Source: a virus
Length of the DNA: 27,355 nucleotides
IMG/VR virus record: IMGVR_UViG_3300036768_001740
Location: 1-27,355 of that record
Strand: one strand, 5' to 3'
Part shown: in pieces, positions 15,806-21,629 of the stretch
Position numbering within the stretch: position 1 is the first letter of the stretch
Layout: every line of letters begins with the position of its first letter
Translations under genes and position numbers: made by a program
The notes under the pieces: generated by a model
What the model saw: the letters and a program-made list of their open reading frames with translations, nothing else
What the model was told of the DNA's origin: nothing
The model's database searches: none

Positions 15806-15831
15806 GATGGGGCGCTTCGCAGCGCCCCATC
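15806..15831 (+). terminator. Strong hairpin after the helicase gene, possible terminator
   Basis: An 11-base perfect stem, GATGGGGCGCT / AGCGCCCCATC, closes a 4-base loop (TCGC). It lies six bases after the helicase stop and is followed by CTCCCTG rather than a T-run. It separates the replication operon from the methyltransferase and could stop or attenuate transcription, or stabilise an mRNA end. Directly after it a GAGGAGG site occurs with no usual start codon in range. Confidence 0.55.
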
Positions 15832-15886
15832 TCCCTGAGGAGGTCCTGACGGCTCAGACCCGAGAACATGATGGCGCACGGAGGGC

Positions 15887-17113
15887 ATGATGGCAAGAGA
15901 CGGCGACGAGAAGGTCGACTGGGACTGGCTGGCAGCCACGTACGCGCTGGGCGGCTGGCGCATCACCGGCGTCCGGGCGACCGGAACGCGTGACCGGCAG
16001 GAGCTGACGCTGACGCTGGAACGGGACGTGTCCGTCGGCATGCCAGCGTTCACTGCCGCAAGCCTGTTTGCAGGCATGGGCGGGTTTTCGCTCGCTTTCG
16101 CGCGGGCAGGTTTCTCGGTGATATGGGCAAACGAACTGGACAGATGGGCTGCGGCGACGCACCGCGTTAATTTCCCCAGCACTCGGCTGATCGAGAAATC
16201 GGTCACTGAGCTTTCAGTAGCTGCCGATGGTCTCGCCCCGGTGGACGTGCTGACAGCCGGGTTCCCGTGCCAGCCCTTTTCGGTCGCCGGAGCTAAGAGA
16301 GGATTCAACGACCAGAGGGGCAGGCTCTTCTTCGAAATCACGAGGATCCTCGCCGAATTCGGCGAGGCGCGGCCGAAGATAGTAATTCTGGAAAATGTCC
16401 CCCACCTGCGTACGCACGATTCCGGCCGGACATTCGCCGAGGTCACGGCGGCGTTGCAGGGCGCCGGTTACTGGTTCGACCCGGGGCGGCATGCCGCTGT
16501 GCTCAATGCAGCCGTGCATGCCGGTATTCCCCAGAATCGTCCCCGGCTTTTCATGGCTGCGGTGAGGTCAGACCTATTCCCGAGAAACGATTTCCGGCTG
16601 CCAGTCGCACGTGTGGCGCTCCGGCCGCTCGATGAGTTCCTCGACACTGCGGAGCCGGTCGACCATTGGCACTACTTTCCTCCCGACTCGAAATGGGTTG
16701 CGCTGTTTGAACAGGCCTCCTCAGCGACCCCCGGCAGCAGGATTTTCCAAATGCGGAGGACTTACGTGAGGGCGATAAAGCGCGACGTAGCCCCAGCCAT
16801 GCTGGCCTCGATGGGCGAGGGCGGGAATAATCATCTGGTTATCCGCGACAGCCGTGGGTATCGGCGGCTGACGGTCGAGGAATGCATGCGTCTCCAGGGC
16901 TTTGATCCAGTCGGTTTTCGGTTCCCGACTGAGGTTTCCCGGAGCCAGCAGTACAAACAGATCGGGAACGCTGTACCGGTGCCGCTGGCGAGAATGCTGG
17001 CAGAGGAAGCCATGAGGATCCTCGCGCCGTCACAGCGGCTGGACATCATCCCAGCCGACTGGGAGGGATTCGAGGACGAGCTGGCAGTGTGGAGGGGCCG
17101 CCATGTGGGTTGA
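15887..17113 (+). CDS. Orphan C5-cytosine DNA methyltransferase
   Basis: The 408-residue protein has nearly all C5 methyltransferase motifs: I ASLFAGMGGFSLAF (58-71), IV AGFPCQPFSVAG (124-135, catalytic C128), VI ILENV (167-171), VIII QNRPR (216-220), IX RRLTVEECMRLQGF (326-339) and X QYKQIGNAVPVPLA (355-368). The target-recognition part between VIII and IX is about 100 residues. A 50-residue N-terminal extension precedes motif I. The GGAGG site sits 2 bases from ATG 15887 and 5 from ATG 15890, so either may be used. No restriction enzyme is adjacent, so a protective or regulatory role is likely. The gene is visibly less GC-rich than its neighbours, suggesting recent acquisition. Confidence 0.94.
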   Translation: MMARDGDEKVDWDWLAATYALGGWRITGVRATGTRDRQELTLTLERDVSVGMPAFTAASLFAGMGGFSLAFARAGFSVIWANELDRWAAATHRVNFPSTRLIEKSVTELSVAADGLAPVDVLTAGFPCQPFSVAGAKRGFNDQRGRLFFEITRILAEFGEARPKIVILENVPHLRTHDSGRTFAEVTAALQGAGYWFDPGRHAAVLNAAVHAGIPQNRPRLFMAAVRSDLFPRNDFRLPVARVALRPLDEFLDTAEPVDHWHYFPPDSKWVALFEQASSATPGSRIFQMRRTYVRAIKRDVAPAMLASMGEGGNNHLVIRDSRGYRRLTVEECMRLQGFDPVGFRFPTEVSRSQQYKQIGNAVPVPLARMLAEEAMRILAPSQRLDIIPADWEGFEDELAVWRGRHVG

Positions 17114-17639
17114 TGTTGGTCGCCGGGACGTTCGACTGGGCGACAGCTGGCACGACATGGCGCCGGAACCGCCTGGGCCAGTTCAACCCTGCCGGGCCAG
17201 CGGGTGCGATGCGCCGGGAGCCCACGAGGGGCTCTGCGGGCCGCACTTCTGGCGGGATACCGCATACGAGCGGCAGCGAGTTGAACTCCCCGCCACTGCG
17301 CCGCCGATGCCGACTGCCATCCCGCCGCAGTATGCCCGTCTGGCCGAGGCGTACGTGCTGGCCGCCGATTTGCTGGCCCGCCTGCCGGAGCGGCGCTGGG
17401 TGTTGTTGAACCGCGAGCTGGACGTGTCTGCCCCGGTGCTCCGGCGCGTCCGTACCATCGTCTCGATCGCGGCCGGGCTGCCGGACTCCGGGCTCGGGCT
17501 GCAAACCGATGGGCAGTACAGGGTCATGGTGTCCGACCGGGACGCCGCTGTCCGGGCCCTCGAACAGGCCGCTCTGAACACGCATTACTGGCGGCAGGCG
17601 CTGGCCCATTTACACGCGGCAGAATCTGCCATACGATAG
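17103..17639 (+). CDS. WVDVGRRDVRLG-family zinc-finger-like protein, right-arm copy
   Basis: The ATG overlaps the methyltransferase stop by 11 bases and gives 178 residues. It opens MWVDVGRRDVRLG, the same run as the minus-strand gene at 8858, and has C30, C35, C45 and H48 in the context GLCGPHFWR, a Cys-Cys-Cys-His set. The helical middle (YVLAADLLARLPERRWVLLN) and the end (YRVMVSDRDAAVRALEQAAL) also match in order. A zinc finger that binds nucleic acid is a reasonable guess. The downstream promoter and palindrome overlap its last codons (17609-17637). Confidence 0.78.
   Translation: MWVDVGRRDVRLGDSWHDMAPEPPGPVQPCRASGCDAPGAHEGLCGPHFWRDTAYERQRVELPATAPPMPTAIPPQYARLAEAYVLAADLLARLPERRWVLLNRELDVSAPVLRRVRTIVSIAAGLPDSGLGLQTDGQYRVMVSDRDAAVRALEQAALNTHYWRQALAHLHAAESAIR
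17609..17637 (+). promoter_or_regulatory. Promoter with palindromic operator upstream of the XRE operon
   Basis: TTTACA (17609-17614) and TACGAT (17632-17637) have a 17-base spacer, five and four matches to the sigma70 boxes. The spacer contains the palindrome GGCAGAATCTGCC (17618-17630), arms GGCAGA and TCTGCC around one A. A protein bound there would block polymerase. Transcription would start near 17644, about 20 bases before the ATG at 17665. The whole element lies in the 3' end of the preceding gene. Confidence 0.7.
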
Positions 17640-17664
17640 GGACAGAACATCGAGGAGGTCCACC

Positions 17665-17982
17665 ATGGAATGGTCAATCAGCCAAGCTGCCATCGGTGCG
17701 GCGACGCGTGCGGCGCTGCCGCTGTTGTGCTCTCCGCTCGACTCAGCCGAACTGCGGCGCAGAGCCGACGGGGCGCTGGCCGAGGCGCTGGGTATGCTGG
17801 CGGCAGAGCTAGATGCGTACCCAGTGCATGGGCTGCCGCCGCGCTCTGTCGCAGCCCGGCGCCAGATAGGACGACGGCTGCTTTACATCGCGGCTGTTTC
17901 GTCCGACGAGACCAAGAGCCCGGCTGCGCGATACATGGAAATCGCCCAGGCGTTCGGGCAGATTCGGGGGTTGCTGTTGTGA
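17665..17982 (+). CDS. Unknown helical protein, first gene of the XRE operon
   Basis: A 105-residue, mostly helical protein starts behind GAGGAGGTCCACC. It has ELRRRADGALAEALGMLAAELDA (about 29-51) followed by SVAARRQIGRRLLYIAAVSS, suggesting a compact alpha bundle. I recognise no domain. It ends with a GTGA overlap on the XRE gene, so the two are co-translated from the palindrome-bearing promoter. A partner or target of the regulator (including a toxin-like role) is conceivable but nothing in the sequence shows it. Confidence 0.7.
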   Translation: MEWSISQAAIGAATRAALPLLCSPLDSAELRRRADGALAEALGMLAAELDAYPVHGLPPRSVAARRQIGRRLLYIAAVSSDETKSPAARYMEIAQAFGQIRGLLL

Positions 17983-18161
17983 CTCCCGAGGAGGTCCGTG
18001 AGTATAGGGCCCGTTATGGCCTGTCCCAACCAGAGCTGGCCCGGCTTCTTGGGCTGGCCGAACGCACCGTCCGGGCATGGGAGCGGGGAGAGTGGCCTGT
18101 CCCGCAGGTCGCCGTCCTCGCCATGCGTGAACTGGCGCGCGGGCTGAAGGTAAAGATTTAA
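17979..18161 (+). CDS. Small XRE-type helix-turn-helix regulator
   Basis: A 60-residue protein from a GTG overlapping the previous stop (GTGA) is almost entirely one Cro/C1-type domain. It reads VTPEEVREYRARYGLSQPEL then ARLLGLAERTVRAWERGE. The LSQPELARLLGLAERTVRAWE core is the classic HTH: a Q at the start of helix 2 and a W-E in the recognition helix region. No oligomerisation or protease-sensitive domain follows, so it is Cro-like or antitoxin-like rather than a lambda-CI-type repressor. The identical palindrome in the promoters at 17609 and 18170, one on each side of its operon, is the obvious candidate target, giving autoregulation plus control of the next gene. Confidence 0.88.
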   Translation: MTPEEVREYRARYGLSQPELARLLGLAERTVRAWERGEWPVPQVAVLAMRELARGLKVKI

Positions 18162-18169
18162 ACTGGCAG

Positions 18170-18201
18170 TTGACATCACCGGCAGAATCTGCCACTATTG
18201 T
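18170..18201 (+). promoter_or_regulatory. Second palindrome-bearing promoter
   Basis: A perfect -35, TTGACA (18170-18175), is followed by GGCAGAATCTGCC (18181-18193), base-for-base the palindrome found at 17618. The -10 is either CACTAT at 17-base spacing (18193-18198, weak) or TATTGT at 20-base spacing (18196-18201). It would serve the gene at 18250. The palindrome sits between the boxes as in the first promoter, so both are likely under one regulator. Confidence 0.65.
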
Positions 18202-18207
18202 GACTGC

Positions 18208-18223
18208 CCCCGCCGGAGCGGGG
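18208..18223 (+). promoter_or_regulatory. Leader hairpin before the gene at 18250
   Basis: CCCCGC and GCGGGG flank CGGA in the presumed 5' leader, followed by GAGGAGGG. There is no T-run. The GGGG arm could instead pair with the CCCCC at 18231-18235 just before the ribosome-binding site, so two alternative folds are possible. Regulation of translation is only a suggestion. Confidence 0.35.
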
Positions 18224-18249
18224 AGCCTAACCCCCGAGGAGGGACTCCG

Positions 18250-18612
18250 ATGGCAACCCCCACTACCGCAGCCGAGACCGCAAGCGCGCTCAACTGGGCG
18301 CGCACGGCCTGGGCCCTCACCACCGAAGGCCCGGATGGCATCCGGGTCGAACTGGCCGCCGATGGTGGCCACAAGGCCATCGTCTCGCTCGCCCCGGAGG
18401 GCGGGATGGCCATCCTGACCGATGGCTACAACCTCGGCGCTCGCATGCTGGCCGCTGACTGGGCGGCCGCGGTGTATGCCCTGCGGGCAGCACTCGCCCG
18501 CCGTGCAATCCCAGCGATGCGGGGCAAGCACATCATCGCCCTCTGGGAGGGCGACAAAATCACCGCCTCTGTGGTGGTGACGCTCTCCCGGCTCGGCGAT
18601 GGTGCGGCCTAA
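18250..18612 (+). CDS. Unknown 120-residue protein under the palindrome promoter
   Basis: The start follows CCCGAGGAGGGACTCCG. The protein has three beta-like stretches (GIRVELAADG, HKAIVSLAPEGGMAILTDGY, and KITASVVVTLSRLG) with a long Ala-rich helix between the second and third (ADWAAAVYALRAALARR). There is no signal peptide or membrane segment. I do not recognise the family. It is the first gene after the XRE operon and carries its own copy of the candidate operator, so it is likely co-regulated with that operon. Confidence 0.68.
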   Translation: MATPTTAAETASALNWARTAWALTTEGPDGIRVELAADGGHKAIVSLAPEGGMAILTDGYNLGARMLAADWAAAVYALRAALARRAIPAMRGKHIIALWEGDKITASVVVTLSRLGDGAA

Positions 18613-18671
18613 ATCTGGGTCGAGTTCGGCGCCGATGGCGCAGTCGGTCGTGGTCGGTTTGAAATCTGCTA

Positions 18672-18692
18672 CGGGGATGCTTGACATCCCCG
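18672..18692 (+). promoter_or_regulatory. Hairpin in the 99-base gap before the membrane-protein gene
   Basis: CGGGGATG and CATCCCCG form an 8-base perfect stem around CTTGA, ending about 20 bases before the ATG at 18712 and just upstream of its GGAGG site. The gap between 18613 and 18711 holds no gene that I can see. A half-match to the upstream palindrome (AATCTGC, 18663-18669) lies in front of the hairpin, but no convincing -35 and -10 pair accompanies it. Confidence 0.45.
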
Positions 18693-18711
18693 GCAAATCA
18701 GGAGGTGTCAC

Positions 18712-19200
18712 ATGTCGGATAAACCAACGCACACATGGAACCCGGAGACGGTCAGCTTCATGTGGGAGCTGTTCCGCGACTGGCCCAGCCGCCAGCTGGA
18801 GGGGTGGGCCGCCATCGAAGCGAAAGCCAACCAAATCTTCGGTGTTGGCGGTGTCGTTTTTGGTCTGACTGCCCTCGCGCTGCCGAGCCAGGGCTGGGCC
18901 GCCTGGCTGCTGGTACCTGCGCTTCTCTGCTTCGTCGTCCTTTCGTACGCGGCGGTGCTGGTGAACTGGCCCCGGCAGTTTGTGAACCCGTTCGGTCCGA
19001 AGACGCTGCTCGACGAACACTTCGACACCGAGCTTTCGGAGCTACGCTACGCGCTGCTCTGCTCTCTGGCAGACAACGCAGACCTGCAGAACGCGACGAT
19101 TCAGGAGGAGAAGGGGCGGTGGCTGCGGGTTGCCATCGCTGCATTCTTCGGCGAAGTGCTCTTCACCACTCTCTGGGTGGCTACAGCTGCTTTGTCGTAG
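18712..19200 (+). CDS. Three-helix membrane protein, possible exclusion or effector protein
   Basis: The 162-residue product starts behind AGGAGG. A polar N-terminus (about 40 residues, rich in Trp) contains EAKANQIFGVGG at the start of the first membrane segment (about 42-57). The second segment is about 64-84 (AWLLVPALLCFVVLSYAAVLV), then a cytosol-type stretch with DEHFDTELSELRYALLCSL and NATIQEEKGRWL, and a third segment at about 139-160. The order D/E-x-KA before helix 1, a middle soluble stretch, then an N..K segment before the last helix resembles membrane effectors of cyclic-nucleotide defence systems (PycTM/SLATT-type). The likeness is by eye only. A host-takeover, superinfection-exclusion or lysis role is equally possible. 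It converges with, and overlaps, the lysis gene. Confidence 0.75.
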   Translation: MSDKPTHTWNPETVSFMWELFRDWPSRQLEGWAAIEAKANQIFGVGGVVFGLTALALPSQGWAAWLLVPALLCFVVLSYAAVLVNWPRQFVNPFGPKTLLDEHFDTELSELRYALLCSLADNADLQNATIQEEKGRWLRVAIAAFFGEVLFTTLWVATAALS

Positions 19201-19667
19201 TCGGTCGTTAACGGCCAGCAACTCCACCCGCCCGACCCGCCCCATCTCCCGCGGCGTTCCAGCACACGGAGCGCCGTGGCCGCGTTTACGACCGGGTCAT
19301 CCCATCGCTCCAGCGGCAGGCCGACCGCCGGGAACCAGCCGGTCCATAACTGGAACAGGCCGACTGACCGACCGGAATCCCCAACAGCGCCTGGGCTCCA
19401 GCGCGACTCGCACCACGAAACAGCCAGCGCCTCGTCAACAAGCTCGTCTGGCCAACCGGCCAGCCGCAGCACCTCGCGCATCTGCGCCTCGGTCAACTGC
19501 GCGGGCCATGGCGTGGCCTCCGGCTGCGGGTCGATGTCCAGCGGCGCCGTCACCCATGCAGGCGCCGGAGTGGCCGTAACGATGCCCGGCGGGGCTGGCA
19601 ACTCTGCAGGCGCGCCGCACCCGGCCAGCACCACAGCCGCAGCCAGCGCCGCGGCCCACCGGCTCAG
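19101..19667 (-). CDS. Lipoprotein transglycosylase (SLT/lysozyme-like), apparent CTG start
   Basis: Only a CTG at 19667 starts the frame at a sensible place: it overlaps the previous stop as CTGA and has GGAGG five bases upstream. It yields MSRWAAALAAAVVLAGCG, a lipoprotein signal with lipobox LAGC (C17). A GTG start further in would remove most of the signal. A Pro-rich linker (about 18-58) precedes a lysozyme-like domain with AVSWCESRW (catalytic E87) and SVGLFQLW (101-108), ending GGWSCWP. It would cleave peptidoglycan glycan strands while anchored by a lipid. The last 36 residues are antisense to the membrane-protein gene for 100 bases and look non-conserved. A TAA lies just past WP in a shifted frame. 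Confidence 0.75.
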   Translation of the reverse strand: MSRWAAALAAAVVLAGCGAPAELPAPPGIVTATPAPAWVTAPLDIDPQPEATPWPAQLTEAQMREVLRLAGWPDELVDEALAVSWCESRWSPGAVGDSGRSVGLFQLWTGWFPAVGLPLERWDDPVVNAATALRVLERRGRWGGSGGWSCWPLTTDYDKAAVATQRVVKSTSPKNAAMATRSHRPFSS

Positions 19668-19870
19668 ACCCGCCTCCGTCGGCGCCGCGGCTCGTTAACC
19701 ACGCGCCTCCGCACCGCCTCGTCACGCGCAGCCAGCCAGCGGTCAATCTGGTCCGGACCGAACACGAGCCCGTAATCGCGGTCCGGCTCGCCCTCCAGCG
19801 TGACGTACTCGGCCTCTCCGCTCGCGACATCGAGCCAGACCGGCACCCGGACAGACACGCGGTCCGTCAC
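19664..19870 (-). CDS. Small unknown protein with Arg-rich tail
   Basis: A 68-residue product starts at GTG 19870, overlapping the holin-like stop (GTGA). It has a beta-like N-terminus (DRVSVRVPVWLDVASGEAEY), then YGLVFGPDQIDRWLAARDEA, and a C-terminal RRRVVNEPRRRRRR tail. It lies between the holin candidate and the lipoprotein gene. No family is recognised; a lysis-module accessory is only inferred from position. Confidence 0.65.
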   Translation of the reverse strand: MTDRVSVRVPVWLDVASGEAEYVTLEGEPDRDYGLVFGPDQIDRWLAARDEAVRRRVVNEPRRRRRRV

Positions 19871-20034
19871 TGCACCGCCCTCTGTGCACGCCCGATGGCG
19901 TACCCGGCGCCGCCGCCGAGTAACACGGCGACGGCAGTGTCCTCGACCGACGAGTCGATGATGCCCGCCTGCCGCATCGCGCCGATGGCGACGATGATGG
20001 CAACGGTGATGAGGGTAGCCATGGTTGGGGTCAT
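19867..20034 (-). CDS. Holin-like 55-residue membrane protein
   Basis: ATG 20034 follows AGGAGA at six bases. The product has one strong hydrophobic helix, MATLITVAIIVAIGAM (about 5-20), a polar turn with RQAGIIDSSVED, and a second, weaker segment TAVAVLLGGGAGYAIG (about 34-49) ending in a basic tail. Size, two segments, charged end and position beside two muralytic enzymes fit a holin or antiholin. The sequence itself is not diagnostic. Confidence 0.65.
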   Translation of the reverse strand: MTPTMATLITVAIIVAIGAMRQAGIIDSSVEDTAVAVLLGGGAGYAIGRAQRAVQ

Positions 20035-20051
20035 GTTCGTTCTCCTATGTT

Positions 20052-20729
20052 TTACCAGCGCGCGTAGATGTGCGGCACGGTGCCGACGCCCTGCGATGTC
20101 GGGTCAGACGTCACGGGAGAGGTCAGAGCGGCGTCCGCGTTGAAGAGGTGGTTGACGCGGTTGTTGCCGCCAGTGGCGATGCCAAACGCGACCGGGCCCG
20201 CAGCGCCGCGGAGCGTCGGGTTAGCCGAGCACCGCAGCGCCACCCAGTAGAGCCCGGGCTGCAGCGTGATGTTGACGGCGCCCGAGACGACGCCGGTCGC
20301 GCCGGTGTTCAGGCCCGAGACGTACGCCAGCCGCGTGCCGGGCCGCTTAGATGTGCCGTCAGCCGCATAGATGGCGACCTCCGCAGTGCCAGCCGCCGCG
20401 GTCGACACCTCAATGCCCAGGGCGGTTACGGTGATGGCCTGCAGCACCGGGAACATGACGAAATAGCAGCGGCCGGAGGTAACGGCGATGGTCGTCCCGG
20501 CGCCGGTGAACGGCCAGAGACAGCGCCAGCTGGCCGATGGGTTCGGCAGAAACGGCGCCATGAAGAACATGCCGAGCGCGTCGAGCACGCCGCCATCGGC
20601 GACCAACAACGAGGCGCTCCCGTCTCCCACCCACAGCCTGCGCTCGGCGAGGTTGACGGCGGGCTCGCCCGCGAGCAGCCCGGTCGGGCTGCCAGCAGTC
20701 GTGCGCCGCCGCAGCTGGATGATCGGCAT
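20052..20729 (-). CDS. Tail fibre / receptor-binding-type protein
   Basis: The 225-residue protein begins MPIIQLRRRTTAGSPTGLLA then GEP, followed by ERRLWVGDGSA. This short N-terminal module (QLRR...LAGEP...WVGDG) occurs at the start of many phage fibre proteins and resembles the N-terminal part of major tropism determinants. The remainder is beta-rich with few charges (VAIYAADGTSKRPGTRLAYV, then NITLQPGLYWVALRCS), suggesting a jelly-roll-like carbohydrate-binding head. A similar N-terminal module starts the next gene upstream. No reverse transcriptase or other diversity-generating element is visible. Confidence 0.72.
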   Translation of the reverse strand: MPIIQLRRRTTAGSPTGLLAGEPAVNLAERRLWVGDGSASLLVADGGVLDALGMFFMAPFLPNPSASWRCLWPFTGAGTTIAVTSGRCYFVMFPVLQAITVTALGIEVSTAAAGTAEVAIYAADGTSKRPGTRLAYVSGLNTGATGVVSGAVNITLQPGLYWVALRCSANPTLRGAAGPVAFGIATGGNNRVNHLFNADAALTSPVTSDPTSQGVGTVPHIYARW

Positions 20730-20732
20730 GGC

Positions 20733-21185
20733 TTAGAACGTCCCGCCGTCCACGACGTTTACGCTCAGAGTGACGTAAGCGTTGCCGGAGTCCTTCGTCC
20801 AGCTGAGCCCCGCGCCCATTCGGATGACGCCGTCGGTGCCATCGGTGCCCCAGATGTACCCGGCAGTCCCGCCAGCCACCACGGCCACCTTCTCGTCGGT
20901 CGACGAAGGCGGGATGTTAAGGGCTGATTTGAGGTCCTGAACTGTGATTTTCTTCTCTTTTTGCCCTGTTGCGCTCTGGTCGTGAATGAGGAGCAAATCG
21001 TTTGCGAGGTCGACAGCACCGATCGCCGCCAGCTGGTCGACGGCCGGGGTCGCCGGGGCGACCGTGGTGGCGTCGACGGCAACGTGGAACGTCCTCCGGT
21101 CGGTCGTCCAAATCGGCTCGCCCGCGAGGTTGCCGGTGGACGGGATGTTGTTGAACGCGCCGCGCCGCAGCTGAATACGTGCCAT
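20733..21185 (-). CDS. Tail fibre-like protein with shared N-terminal module
   Basis: A 150-residue product starts behind TAGGAGGTAAAGC. It begins MARIQLRRGAFNNIPSTGNL then AGEP, the same module as the protein at 20052, followed by a domain with DQLAAIGAVDLANDLLLIHD and ITVQDLKSALN, and beta strands ending in NVVDGGTF. The C-terminal DGGTF is repeated exactly at the end of the next upstream gene, which suggests that the two were part of one protein family or one duplicated end. It is probably a minor tail-tip or fibre component. Confidence 0.68.
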   Translation of the reverse strand: MARIQLRRGAFNNIPSTGNLAGEPIWTTDRRTFHVAVDATTVAPATPAVDQLAAIGAVDLANDLLLIHDQSATGQKEKKITVQDLKSALNIPPSSTDEKVAVVAGGTAGYIWGTDGTDGVIRMGAGLSWTKDSGNAYVTLSVNVVDGGTF

Positions 21186-21195
21186 GCTTTACCTC

Positions 21196-21330
21196 CTAAA
21201 ACGTCCCACCATCGATGATGGGCGGCGAGTAGACTGCACCTGCGCCGATGGTCAATCGGACCCGGTTGCCGCTGGCGTCCACCCGCGCCACGGGAATCTG
21301 GGCGCGGATGGTGATCCGGTGCTGACTCAT
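21196..21330 (-). CDS. 44-residue fibre-associated protein
   Basis: Start ATG 21330 overlaps the upstream stop (ATGA). The short protein reads MSQHRITIRAQIPVARVDAS then GNRVRLTIGAGAVYSPPIID and ends GGTF. Three beta-like stretches and the exact C-terminal DGGTF of the next gene make it a small structural protein or a trimmed fibre end. Its TAG is part of the Shine-Dalgarno site of the gene at 21185. It is below usual gene-finder size, but tiling and the shared ending support it. Confidence 0.65.
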   Translation of the reverse strand: MSQHRITIRAQIPVARVDASGNRVRLTIGAGAVYSPPIIDGGTF

Positions 21331-21629
21331 GCGATGACCCCCTCGCTAATCGTAATGTACCCCATCAGGAGCATATGAACGTCGCCCACGAGCATGACGT
21401 ACGCCTCGTACGCGTATCGCCCCGGCTGCGCGGTCGCGGTCTGGCTGGGCGTAAGCCGCAGCCGCAGCCGGTTGACGTCCGGCCCGGTAATGACCTGCGC
21501 CGAGACGGGCAGGTCGCATTCAACCGAGGCAGTCGCACCGGTGAGGTCGAGCCCCTCCACGTCCGCCAGCACCTCCATGGTCGTGCCCCGGTAAACCGTC
21601 AGGTCAAAGATGCCAGGCTGAACGCTCAT
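21327..21629 (-). CDS. Small tail-tip protein with beta-sandwich-like fold
   Basis: The 100-residue product has GIFDLTVYRGTTMEVLADVE and then GLDLTGATASVECD. This YRGTT...DLTGA pattern recurs in small phage baseplate or fibre-associated proteins, often the N-terminal part of upper-baseplate-like proteins. The remainder is beta-rich (RLRLRLTPSQTATAQPGRYAYE). It overlaps genes on both sides by 4 bases. Role is inferred from position between the fibre and tail genes. Confidence 0.65.
   Translation of the reverse strand: MSVQPGIFDLTVYRGTTMEVLADVEGLDLTGATASVECDLPVSAQVITGPDVNRLRLRLTPSQTATAQPGRYAYEAYVMLVGDVHMLLMGYITISEGVIA

Noticed and set aside
20052-21185. Diversity-generating retroelement
   Set aside because: The fibre N-termini resemble tropism-determinant proteins, but there is no reverse transcriptase frame or template/variable repeat pair in the window.
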